Part shown: piece after piece, positions 34,389-42,849 of the stretch
Layout: each line of letters opens with the position of its first letter
Position numbering within the stretch: position 1 is the first letter of the stretch
Translations under genes and position numbers: made by a program
Assembly (NCBI GenBank): GCA_910579265.1
Contig: CAJTTE010000010.1
Span: 30,984-94,983, forward strand
Source: an uncultured Ruminiclostridium sp.
GTDB taxonomy: Bacteria; Bacillota; Clostridia; Oscillospirales; Ruminococcaceae
Direction of reading: 5' to 3'
DNA: 64,000 bases
The notes under the pieces: generated by a model
Databases searched by the model: none
What the model saw: only the letters and a program-made list of their open reading frames with translations
Told to the model about the DNA's origin: nothing

Positions 34389-35167
34389 CAATCCCACCTC
34401 TTCCATGGGCAATTACCGCTGTTCCAAAGCTTTTCAAGCTTTTCTTTTTCGCGGATAGTATCCATACACTGCCAAAAGCCCTTATGCAAATAGGAGTTAA
34501 GCTGTCCTTCGCTTACCAATCTGTTAAGGGGCTCTTTTTCAAATGTTGTTCCATCCCCGTCTATATAATCAAAGATTTCGGGCTTAAATACCATAAAACC
34601 GATATTTATCAAGTCGCCGTCAAGATCGGATTTTTCGCGGAATGCCTTAACGCTTCCGTTTTTGTCAATGTCAAGCACGCCCTTATTTTGTCCGAAGTTA
34701 TAAACCGAAACCGTTCCGATCTTGCCATGGGATTTATGGTATTCAACAAGCTCATTTATGTTGATATCTCCCACGGCGTCGCCATATGTCAGCATAAAAG
34801 GTTCGTCGCCGACATATTCCCTTGCACGTTTAATGCGCCCGCCGGTCATTGTATTCAAGCCCGTATCGATAACTGTCACCTTCCATGGTTCGGCGTGTTT
34901 TTGATGAACTATCATTTTTTGCTCGCCGCCTGAGAAGTCGAAGGTTATGTCTGAGGTGTGAAGGAAGTAGTTTTTAAACCACTCCTTAATGACATGCTGT
35001 TTGTAACCAGCCAAAATTATAAAGTCGTTAAAGCCATGGTGAGAATATGTTTTCATTATATGCCAAAGAATTGGCTTTTCTCCTATTTCTATCATTGGCT
35101 TCGGTTTAAGGTGGCTTTCTTCGCTTATACGTGTTCCGAAGCCGCCGGCTAAAATCAATACTTTCAT
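34388..35167 (-). CDS. rfbF: Glucose-1-phosphate cytidylyltransferase
   Basis: 259 residues. It joins CTP and glucose-1-phosphate to give CDP-glucose, the entry step to CDP-dideoxysugars. The nucleotidyltransferase signature LAGGFGTRISEESHLKPKPM is at the N-terminus, then GEKPILWHIMKTYSHHG, FMLTYGDAVGDININELV and GFWQCMDTIREKEKLEKLW, which are specific for RfbF rather than RmlA. AGAGGATATC precedes the ATG. It lies 10 bases after the GT61 gene. Confidence 0.95.
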   Translation of the reverse strand: MKVLILAGGFGTRISEESHLKPKPMIEIGEKPILWHIMKTYSHHGFNDFIILAGYKQHVIKEWFKNYFLHTSDITFDFSGGEQKMIVHQKHAEPWKVTVIDTGLNTMTGGRIKRAREYVGDEPFMLTYGDAVGDININELVEYHKSHGKIGTVSVYNFGQNKGVLDIDKNGSVKAFREKSDLDGDLINIGFMVFKPEIFDYIDGDGTTFEKEPLNRLVSEGQLNSYLHKGFWQCMDTIREKEKLEKLWNSGNCPWKRWD

Positions 35168-35177
35168 CGATATCCTC

Positions 35178-37631
35178 TTATTTTCTGAATTTTGAGCGTA
35201 TATATCGGAGGGGCTTGGTTATACGCCATGAAAAAGAAGCCTGCATATTTGCTATTTGAGTATTCATTTCATTTGATTTTTCGATAATCCTTTGTGTAAG
35301 GTTTTCCCTTTCAGTCTGAAAATCGGCTTTTTGCCGTTCCAGATCCTTTGACAGGGCTTCGGCGGTTAGCTGAGCCTGATTTAAAGACGCCCGAAGCCGT
35401 TCGGCGGTTTCCTTTTCGTCCCTTAAATCGGCTTTTTGCCGTTCGATAGTGTCTGACAAGGATTCAGCCGTTGACTTAGACTGGCTCAAGGATATCCTGA
35501 GCTGTATGTTGGTTTCCTTTTCGTTGCGAAGCTCCGCCTTCTGTTGCGAAAGATCGTCTGTCAGCATTTTAGCTGTCAGCTCGGCTTCGCTTAAAGATAG
35601 CCGAAGCTGTGTATTTGTGTCCTTTAATCTGCCTATTTCGGTGTGTAAAGCGGTTTCGTCAGAAAAGGATTTCTGCATTGCGGCAATCTGGCCGATCATG
35701 CTTTTGTTTGTTTCCTCAATGAGCTTTGCCGTTTTGTAAACATCGGTGTTTTCAAGCTCCGAAATACGGCCGTTTAAGGAGCTTATTTCATCCGTGAGTT
35801 GTTTTGCCCTATCCTTAAGATCATCCTCGTTGGTATGAAGATCAAGACCGCTTGTATCGAAATCTCTGCCGAGAAATACTTCGCTCATGTTTTGAAGCAT
35901 GGTGATCATTTTTTGGTTTTTCAAATAGTTGAAATTTGTGGGCCGTGAATAGTATTGTAAAATATAATAAAAATAATCATACAGATTATCTCTGAGGTAT
36001 TGCTCGGGAGTTATATCCGGTTCCTCATCGAACACTTCACGCACATATTCTATAAATTCGTTTGTGACGCCCATAAAGGATAAGCCGTCCCAGTCGTATT
36101 TGTGAAAGAAGCCTATGGATACGTTTACGCAGTATAAATTTTTATTTTTTACGGCTTCGTTAATAAATGCCTGTACGGGGTGAGGCTGATTATCGGTTCT
36201 CGAAAGAAGCGTAATTCTTGCGGTAGGTTTGCAGAATATTTCATAATGGGAATTTGTGCCGATCATAGACGCAAATTCGTCGGCACCCGCCAGAAATGCC
36301 GCTTTTTCGCGCAGGGTATAATCCTCGGGATTGATTATTTCATACCCCTTTTTTCTGTAAAAATCTATAAAGAAATCTTCCCCTATAACATTTCCTCTTC
36401 CCGCTTTGCTTTTGGTGAAGTAGATTTTTTTGTATTCCGACGGAGCTATGCTTAATCTTATTTTTTCAAAGGCCTTAAAAAATTCGTTTGTAAAAGAATA
36501 ATTTAATTGAACCCGCAAAGGAATCGTACATTGATCCGGAATGATAATTTTTTTGAATTTTGACGGTTTATCCACTACTATCAGCTGTTCTTCGCTTATT
36601 CCGGATAACTCGCAGAATTCCTTTATGAAATTTACGGCCTTATTTGAAGATCCGGCGTATAATGTTACGGCTATTTTATAGTTTGGATCGGGGTTTTGCA
36701 GATACCACCAAATTCTTGACATAAACAGTTCGGTTATAAGATGACCCAGGTGATTCATCATCGGGCCTCCGTATACCGCGGTCTCGTCAATAAATTCAAT
36801 TTCAGTTTCGTCCGCCTTATAGCTGCCCGAAATATACCTTACTCTTGTTCCGGGTTCTTCATTTTGTGTTAAGTGACCGGCGATCAAATTAAAGTTTTCA
36901 TCGCACACTCCTCCGTAGACTCTATCCCCTATAGCTTTATTAGGCAGCAGGATCCCATTTTCCAGTTCTTTTACTCCGAGCTTCTCATTTGAAAAATAAC
37001 TTCTTCCATAGGCGGATTCCCAGATTTCCTTATATTTTTCGGGAACAAAAAAATGACTGTCAAAGTAATCCTTGTAGAAATTAAAATTTTTATGATAGAA
37101 TGTCGGGTGATCCGTATATGAATCGTAGGTCGACGAGTCAATAACATTTCCGGTCTCATAGTCAAAGACCGCTATATTCCATCCCCTGCTGTTCATCGAA
37201 TAATTTATGCCGTTGATTTTTATTTCGGATATGCCCCATGTATGAGACTGACTTATCACGGATACGCTTATAATACTGTTGTCAAAAGAAAATTCGGTTG
37301 GCAGATTGGCTTTTTCGCCGGTTTGATCAAATATAACATTTCCTCTGTCAATAACGCCGACATACGTTCTTCCCATCCATTTGGTAAGTTTCGAAAAGCC
37401 TAATTTATGAATTTTTTGAAATATCTGCTCGGGCATTTGATGACCGGTTATGTCCTTTATGCTCAGAACGATCAGGTATCTTTTACGAAGCGCCGTAAGC
37501 GTGTCCAAATATATGCCGATATCCCTGGTATATAAAAGATTGTCCAAACATTCCGAAAAAGGCATTGATGTACCGTCAGGCATCGATATCATTTCTTCCG
37601 GCGTATTATTTTTAATCGTTTGATCACACAT
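35178..37631 (-). CDS. GT61-family glycosyltransferase with a repeated coiled coil
   Basis: 817 residues. The middle part (about 270-530) looks like a GT61/DUF563 transferase, with GGPMMNHLGHLITELFMSR and MIGTNSHYEIF. The C-terminal quarter is a long coiled coil (about 600-790). Residues around 665-770 hold three near-identical repeats of about 35 residues, each with the pattern LRxSLxxxxxTAxxLxxxxxxQKAxxxxEKE. The protein ends with WRITKPLRYIRSKFRK, an ending common in cell-surface glycosyltransferases. No signal peptide or membrane helix. It heads the CDP-sugar operon and may attach the dideoxysugar. AAAGGAGG is about 15 bases from the ATG, farther than usual. Confidence 0.75.
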   Translation of the reverse strand: MCDQTIKNNTPEEMISMPDGTSMPFSECLDNLLYTRDIGIYLDTLTALRKRYLIVLSIKDITGHQMPEQIFQKIHKLGFSKLTKWMGRTYVGVIDRGNVIFDQTGEKANLPTEFSFDNSIISVSVISQSHTWGISEIKINGINYSMNSRGWNIAVFDYETGNVIDSSTYDSYTDHPTFYHKNFNFYKDYFDSHFFVPEKYKEIWESAYGRSYFSNEKLGVKELENGILLPNKAIGDRVYGGVCDENFNLIAGHLTQNEEPGTRVRYISGSYKADETEIEFIDETAVYGGPMMNHLGHLITELFMSRIWWYLQNPDPNYKIAVTLYAGSSNKAVNFIKEFCELSGISEEQLIVVDKPSKFKKIIIPDQCTIPLRVQLNYSFTNEFFKAFEKIRLSIAPSEYKKIYFTKSKAGRGNVIGEDFFIDFYRKKGYEIINPEDYTLREKAAFLAGADEFASMIGTNSHYEIFCKPTARITLLSRTDNQPHPVQAFINEAVKNKNLYCVNVSIGFFHKYDWDGLSFMGVTNEFIEYVREVFDEEPDITPEQYLRDNLYDYFYYILQYYSRPTNFNYLKNQKMITMLQNMSEVFLGRDFDTSGLDLHTNEDDLKDRAKQLTDEISSLNGRISELENTDVYKTAKLIEETNKSMIGQIAAMQKSFSDETALHTEIGRLKDTNTQLRLSLSEAELTAKMLTDDLSQQKAELRNEKETNIQLRISLSQSKSTAESLSDTIERQKADLRDEKETAERLRASLNQAQLTAEALSKDLERQKADFQTERENLTQRIIEKSNEMNTQIANMQASFSWRITKPLRYIRSKFRK

Positions 37632-37888
37632 TTTGTATTAAATGTACCTCCTTTAATTTTAAGAATACATCAGTGATTTTGAAAAGCGTTTTAAAAATAA
37701 ACCACTATCCGTTGTTTTAACGGGTGCTCCGTCAGTTATGATATTTTCAACGGTCATTAGTTTTTTTCCTTGCGGCGGATAAGCTTATCGTGTAAAAACG
37801 GTTTTACCGTTCAAGCCTTTTAAAGCATGGAGCAGTCGTATTTCAGCGGTTTGTCCGCCAACTGAAAACCAAAGCTTTGATATTATCA

Positions 37889-38071
37889 GAGGCAATCTGA
37901 AAAGCTGCAAAATGCAGGATTTCTACTAAAAGCGGACGCATTTCGCGTTAAAGGATGCCGGTAGTTATCCCAAAAAGTTAACTGCGAAATACCCTTGTAT
38001 TTCTACGCTTTTTTTGAAATCCCATGCCTTTAGCGTAATTTTACATATTCGTTTTGCTTCGGTTACGCCTT
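37889..38071 (-). repeat. R2 element, copy g
   Basis: AGGCAATCTGAAAAGCTGCA at the left, GTAGTTATCCCAAAAAGTTA (partly lost palindrome), CTACGCTTTTTTTGAAATCC, and a TTTTGCTTCGGTTACGCC right end. Confidence 0.7.
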
Positions 38072-38586
38072 TATCAAAGCTTGCGTTTTTAAAATGCCGC
38101 CTCTGATCAAAAAAGCTTTGTAATGTTAAAGCTTCTAACAAATATATAATGATTTTTTCATGCTCTTATGATATTATGGCTTGATCAACCGTTAAGGTTG
38201 CATTTTTTCGGCATTATGCGCCTTGCCGACAGTGTGAGTTTTTTTGATATGCAGTTCCTCATTGCATAAAAAATTATCCGGAAAATGACATAGGCGCAGC
38301 CTTACATTTTAGCGGCAAATCTTATTTTTAGCTAATTTAAGCAAAACATCTTTATGAACACTTTGGATTCTGCCGCCGGATGTCTGGGAACGATGTTTAT
38401 CAGCAATAAAATAATGCCTGACATATCTTTTTTCTCATAACTTCGCTCCGTCATTTTAAGTAATATTATACCTCAAATCGACATAAAAGAAAGCGGATTT
38501 TCAAAATCAAACAACTAACTTTAATCTCAGCATATTTTATAATGTTAATATATATCTTAATTTTTCTGCACATTGATTTAAATCAT
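38072..38586. other. Gene-less AT-rich stretch
   Basis: No credible frame or RNA. Nothing identifiable. It lies between an R2 element and the tandem repeat. Confidence 0.5.
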
Positions 38587-39131
38587 CCTTTTGCAAAAAC
38601 CGTCCCCGGCTTTGCCTGGGACGGTTTTCCAAAAGATGTGCGTATGTACTATAAAAAAGATTTTTAAAATAAGCCGTTGGAAATGACCGCTTCGTTTTGT
38701 AATGCACTCCCGTATTTTTCGGTTTTTGGGAAGCAAAAATGAATTTCCATACGGGAAATTCAAGAAAAATCGGGACGAAAACGAGCGGAGGAGAGAGCCG
38801 AAAGTGCGACCGACGAAGCCGTTTTCCTTTTGCAAAAACCGTCCCCGGCAAAGCCTGGGACGGTTTTCCAAAAGATGTGCGTATGTACTTAAAAAAGATT
38901 TTTAAAATAAGCCGTTAGAAACGACCGCTTCGTTTTGTAACGCACTCCCGTATTTTTCGGTTTTTGGAAGCAAAAATGAATTTCCATACGGGAAATTCAA
39001 GAAAAATCGGGACGAAAACGAGCGGAGGAGGGAGCCGAAAGTGCGACCGACGAAGCCGTTTTCCTTTTGCAAAAACCGTCCCCGTGCAAAAACCGTCCCC
39101 GGCAAAGCCTGGGACGGTTTTCCAAAAGATG
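38587..39131 (-). repeat. Tandem tRNA-adjacent repeat (TAR), two full units and a partial one
   Basis: Units start at 38587, 38826 and 39063 (periods 239 and 237). Each unit begins on the plus strand with CCTTTTGCAAAAACCGTCCC, a terminator-like hairpin (AAACCGTCCC with GGGACGGTTT), followed by about 180 bases of body. The two bodies differ at few positions. In the first unit the hairpin loop reads GGCTTTGCC, the reverse complement of GGCAAAGCC in the others. In the last unit the hairpin start is duplicated. On the minus strand the array lies directly 3' of tRNA-Leu. Frames through it carry a recurring NRPRQSxGRF peptide, which I take to be non-coding. Confidence 0.88.
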
Positions 39132-39218
39132 TGGTGCCGCTGACCGGACTTGAACCGGTACGGTATTTCTACCGAGGGATTTTAAGTCCCTTGTGTCTGC
39201 CTATTCCACCACAGCGGC
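39132..39218 (-). tRNA. tRNA-Leu (anticodon TAA)
   Basis: An 87-nt class II tRNA with a long variable arm. Acceptor GCCGCTG pairs with CAGCGGC, the anticodon loop gives TAA (reads UUA), and the T-arm is CCGGTTCAAGTCCGG. CCA is encoded. The hairpin at the head of the tandem TAR array could be its terminator. Confidence 0.96.
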
Positions 39219-39379
39219 AAGTAACAGATTACATTATACTCCCTCGGTTTAAATTTGTCAAGATTATCGGAAAATATTTTGTGATTCTGCCGGTGCTGAA
39301 ACAGGGATTATTGGTCATTATAATGTTAAGATTTTATCGTAATGCCGGATATTTTGACACATTTAAAAGGATGTGCTTG

Positions 39380-40183
39380 CTACCAGTCTATTACTCTGTC
39401 AACTATCTCACGCTGTTCCGTAGCGGTTTTCCGCAGATATATCCTTGTGGTTTCAATGCTTTCATGTCCCATAAGATCGGCAAGAAATGCAATATCATTA
39501 CAACGGTCCAAAAAGCTTTTGGCAAAGCGATGACGAAACGAGTGGGGATACACGACAGAGGAGTCTATATTATAGCGTTCTGCAAGATTTTTCAGCTGTC
39601 TGGAAATGCCTCTGGTGGTTATTCGTTCACCGTATCTGTTTAGAAATATAAAACCGCTGTTAATATGTTTTTCCGAAAACCAGGACAAGGCTTCCTGCTG
39701 CAATGATTTAGGAATGTAGATGCGGCGGAGCTTACCGCCCTTTGCGTATAAATCAAGATAGCCGAGCTTTACATGTTCGATCTTGATGCGGATAAGCTCG
39801 CTTACTCTTGCTCCGGTTGCGGCCATAAAGCGGATCACGAAATACCAGAACATTTCCCCGTCTTTTTTCAGGCAGTTTTTAAAGTACTCGTAATCCGCCT
39901 CGCTTATCACGTTTTCGAGAAAAGTTTTTTGCTGAATCTTAATAAAAGCAAGCTTCCACTTTTCTTTTCCCAAGCTTTGAAGATAGCAGTTGATAGCGCT
40001 AAGTCTGAGGTTTACAGTCTGCGGTTTATAATTTTCTATAAGCCATGCTTTGTATGACCTTAGATTTTTCAGGTTTACCACAGAATAATGTTCTCCGAAT
40101 TGCCTGATGGCAAACAAATAGGCGGAGATCGTGTTTTCCGAGAGGTTCTGGCCTCTCATATGTCTTTCAAATTCATTAATCAT
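39380..40183 (-). CDS. Tyrosine recombinase (XerC/D-like integrase)
   Basis: 267 residues: an N-terminal SAM-like core-binding domain (about 1-85) and a catalytic domain with all expected residues. Arg126 is in ATGARVSEL, the Lys in KGGKLRR (148-151), His214 and Arg217 in HSFRHRF, His240 in GHESIETT, and the nucleophile Tyr249. It is short and has no extra DNA-binding arm, like phase-variation or Xer-type enzymes. AAAGGAGG precedes the ATG. No excisionase, phage or conjugation gene is near, so it may act on a site elsewhere. Confidence 0.9.
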   Translation of the reverse strand: MINEFERHMRGQNLSENTISAYLFAIRQFGEHYSVVNLKNLRSYKAWLIENYKPQTVNLRLSAINCYLQSLGKEKWKLAFIKIQQKTFLENVISEADYEYFKNCLKKDGEMFWYFVIRFMAATGARVSELIRIKIEHVKLGYLDLYAKGGKLRRIYIPKSLQQEALSWFSEKHINSGFIFLNRYGERITTRGISRQLKNLAERYNIDSSVVYPHSFRHRFAKSFLDRCNDIAFLADLMGHESIETTRIYLRKTATEQREIVDRVIDW

Positions 40184-40384
40184 GGTGAAAGACCTCCTTT
40201 CACTATGATTATACTATTTAAGGAGCACAATGTCTTTATTTGCGGCATTAAAAAGCTCTGCTGATTTTAATGCAAGGGGAGTCGTCCCGAAAAACCGGGA
40301 AAATATCATCGTAAAAGCGATGCGGAACACTTGAAGAAACAAATCCGAAAATCAGTCGTGTACGGGGATCGATCAACAGACTCT

Positions 40385-40562
40385 TAAGGCAATACCGCAC
40401 AATGACCGCCTTACGGCTTTGCGTGCGGCTTGCTTGCATATATTCCGTTATCTTACACAAATTCTCCTTGAAATACGTCAGTATTCCTGCGCCCAATTTA
40501 TGCAAGCTGACGAAAAATCTGACTGCTTAATTCACACCTAATCATTGTGCGGTGTTGCCTTA
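40385..40562 (-). repeat. R1 element, copy 5, supplying a stop codon
   Basis: 178 bp with ends TAAGGCAATACCGCACAATG and GTGCGGTGTTGCCTTA. The terminal TAA (40562-40560 on the minus strand) is the stop codon of the FAD oxidoreductase gene. Confidence 0.9.
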
Positions 40563-41606
40563 ATTTTGTTTCATTTCAATGGCTTTTATTCCGCTTTTCA
40601 TAACCAGTCCTCTTAAAAAGGGACGATACATAAACGGGCATTTGGCGACCTTTCCCATTAGCTTAAGCTTAAGCCCTAAAGCGTCGCGGCAATACCTTTT
40701 TTCAATTTTATCCTGTCCTTTTAAAAAGCATTCCGCCAATATCAAAGCGCTGTTGATAGCATAGCTGAAGCCCTCCAGAGAACTCGGACTTATAAAACCG
40801 GCCGCCTCTCCTATAAGGAGCACGCCGTTATTACCGCAAACAAAATCGTTGATCTTCTTCGGACGGTAAACAAGGCAGGCTTCTGTCCTTATAACGTCCC
40901 CGAATCTAAAGCCCCATTTTTGCTCCAGCTTTTGTTTTTGCAGTTCAAAACGTTTACGGCAGTTTTCGCGAGGGAAAGCCCCCCCGAAAATAAAGTTATT
41001 GTCTTTACTTATGGACCAGGAGCAGCAATCCGAGGTTTCCGGATCGAATATACAGGAATAAAAGGGATTGGGGTTAGTTTCGTTGAACCATTGCTGAATG
41101 GCAACATAGGTGCGTATTTTGCTTTCAGGGAAAAAGCGGCGGCGTACAAGAGATCCCGCTCCGTCCGCTCCTACCACAAATCGTGCGGTGATCCCGCCTT
41201 GGCATAAGCTTATTAAAAATCCGCCTTTGCTTTGTGTGACGGATCTGACACGATCCGTAATGACTGTGACACAGTCGGGGATGAGACCCTTAAGCCAAAG
41301 GTCGAAACGGTGTCTGTCCAGATTTATATAAAATCGCTGATAGTGCCGCATTAAATTGTTTTTAAGATCAATAGTCCTCACGGCAAATATCTGTGGATCC
41401 ACAAGAACCGATTTAGGCAGAGTAAGATCAAACCGGGCAAGCGCCTTCTGCGCATCCTCAGATAAGAGTCCTCCGCAGGGCTTTCTGAAGCTGTCATTCA
41501 GATCGGTTTTGGGATCGATAACCGCAACTTTGTATTCGCTGCCTATAAGCCGCGCCAGCGTACTGCCCGCAGGTCCGGCTCCGATTATTGCAATATCATA
41601 GTCCAT
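40560..41606 (-). CDS. FAD-dependent oxidoreductase, geranylgeranyl-reductase family
   Basis: 348 residues. The N-terminal FAD-binding loop is IIGAGPAGSTLARLIG. KPCGGLLSEDAQ, FVVGADGAGSLVRR and LLIGEAAGFISPSSLEGFSYA are typical of the geranylgeranyl/digeranylgeranylglycerophospholipid reductase family. Bacterial members reduce isoprenoid chains or act on unknown lipids. Several Cys (SCIFDPETSDCCSW) lie mid-protein. It is a single gene, and its stop codon is formed by the end of an R1 element, so the last residues (IEMKQN) may have changed upon insertion. Substrate unknown. Confidence 0.82.
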   Translation of the reverse strand: MDYDIAIIGAGPAGSTLARLIGSEYKVAVIDPKTDLNDSFRKPCGGLLSEDAQKALARFDLTLPKSVLVDPQIFAVRTIDLKNNLMRHYQRFYINLDRHRFDLWLKGLIPDCVTVITDRVRSVTQSKGGFLISLCQGGITARFVVGADGAGSLVRRRFFPESKIRTYVAIQQWFNETNPNPFYSCIFDPETSDCCSWSISKDNNFIFGGAFPRENCRKRFELQKQKLEQKWGFRFGDVIRTEACLVYRPKKINDFVCGNNGVLLIGEAAGFISPSSLEGFSYAINSALILAECFLKGQDKIEKRYCRDALGLKLKLMGKVAKCPFMYRPFLRGLVMKSGIKAIEMKQN

Positions 41607-41690
41607 AGCGGTTCCTCTTCCTTTTTTTAAAACGGAGTGGGTGCATTAACGCCCGGAGGCGGGGACAAAAGCCTGTTGATCTTTCAGAAG

Positions 41691-41842
41691 CTGTCCGCAT
41701 AGACGCTCAACGCCCGTATTGCGACAAGCTTTTTGCATAACTTCGTTAATATTTCTTGAAATACATACGGTATTTCAAGAAACATGCCTTGTTCTGCGAC
41801 AAATTCGCTTCGCAATCCGGGCATCTCGGGTTATGCGGGCAG
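41691..41842. repeat. R8 long palindrome 3' of the Abi gene
   Basis: Nearly the whole 152 bp folds on itself: CTGTCCGCATA with TATGCGGGCAG outside, GCCCGTATTGCG with CGCAATCCGGGC next, and TTTCTTGAAATAC with GTATTTCAAGAAA inside. It starts five bases beyond the Abi stop codon. It is either a single-copy MITE-like element or a structured RNA belonging to the Abi gene. Confidence 0.7.
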
Positions 41843-41846
41843 GTTC

Positions 41847-42803
41847 TCAGGTAAGCTCCTCCTCAAGCATTTCCAGCCAATTTTCCGGAAATCCCAGCAT
41901 GCTGAGCTCCACAATATCTTTATAATCATAATAAAGTCTTCTGAATTGCTTTAAAAAGCCTTCTCTCCATTTGCGCGGGCGACGGTATATTTCTTTCATT
42001 ATCAGTATGTACTCAAAAACGCTTCCCTCGGCGGAATGAAGATCAGCCATCTCCCAATCATAAAGTCGATGATAGTGAGCGCAGTGATTCCTTAAATCTG
42101 ACATCATCCTCAGTTTAAGCTCAAGCGTACCGGATGAAAGACCGTAATATGCTTTGGAAATTTCCATTTTATCCTGCGGCTTAAGGTCGGAATAAAACAA
42201 GTTTACGGCTCCAAAGCTGAAAAGCTCCATAATTACCCAGAGAGGAAATTCGCCGCCGTGTTTTTTAAGATAATGCTGGACCATTTCACTGTCACGGTTG
42301 GAGTCGATCAGTCTTTGTATGCGGGATAAAAACGCCGGATGCTTATGAACATGGCTGAAGGTATCCGCGTTAAGATATCCGGTCGCTCCATATTTTATAG
42401 CGTGATAGTTGGAGCAGTGAGCCCGAAGGGTGATTTCAATTTCCTCAAGGACTTCAATAAGCAGATTTCGGAGTCTACGGTCAAAGTCATAGACCCTCAT
42501 AACCTGCCTGAATTTTGTTTCCTCACGGTATTTGCCGTTTTCTTCAAGAAACAGAGAAAAATAATGAGCCAGACGGAAGTAGTTTATATCGGTGAGCGTT
42601 TCTTTGGCGAATTCCTCGTCCTCAACGATACATCCGCGTTCTCTTAATTTGTCTATCTGTTCTTCAACGGTGGCGGGAAGTTTTTCCTTATTCGGCTTTT
42701 GCTGCGGACGGGGATTTTTTCTGATGGGTTGTTCCTTTTCCGTAATATAGTCTCCGTCCTGGATTTTTTTGCGTCTTGGATTATTGTTATAGCCTTGGCT
42801 CAT
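41847..42803 (-). CDS. Abi-family (AbiD/AbiF-like) protein with HEPN motif
   Basis: 318 residues. A basic, disordered N-terminus (about 1-42) precedes an Abi_2-type domain: EEQIDKLRERGCIVEDE, INYFRLAHYFSLFLE, FDRRLRNLLIEVLEEIEITLR, GEFPLWVIMELFSFGAV. The HEPN-type RNase motif R-x4-H is in SDLRNHCAHYHRLYDW. Abi_2 proteins cause abortive phage infection in lactococci. Here the gene lies at the end of a run of five minus-strand genes led by tyrS, 47 bases after a phosphatase gene, not in a defence island. Its trigger is unknown. A 150-bp palindrome follows it immediately. Confidence 0.85.
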   Translation of the reverse strand: MSQGYNNNPRRKKIQDGDYITEKEQPIRKNPRPQQKPNKEKLPATVEEQIDKLRERGCIVEDEEFAKETLTDINYFRLAHYFSLFLEENGKYREETKFRQVMRVYDFDRRLRNLLIEVLEEIEITLRAHCSNYHAIKYGATGYLNADTFSHVHKHPAFLSRIQRLIDSNRDSEMVQHYLKKHGGEFPLWVIMELFSFGAVNLFYSDLKPQDKMEISKAYYGLSSGTLELKLRMMSDLRNHCAHYHRLYDWEMADLHSAEGSVFEYILIMKEIYRRPRKWREGFLKQFRRLYYDYKDIVELSMLGFPENWLEMLEEELT

Positions 42804-42849
42804 AAAACCGTCCTCTCTTTTATGGACAATATGTTTTGATGTTGTTTTT

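Noticed and set aside
38537..39105. Overlapping frames with NRPRQSxGRFLQK peptides in the tandem repeat
   Set aside because: They exist in several frames and both strands of the repeated DNA, have no ribosome sites and cross the hairpins. Treated as by-products of the repeat.
38587..39131. CRISPR array
   Set aside because: The units are about 238 bp with near-identical bodies, no short repeats separated by unique spacers, and no cas genes.
39132..40183. Genomic island: tRNA-Leu plus integrase
   Set aside because: No repeated tRNA 3' end, no excisionase, phage or conjugation genes and normal neighbours. The recombinase may act elsewhere.
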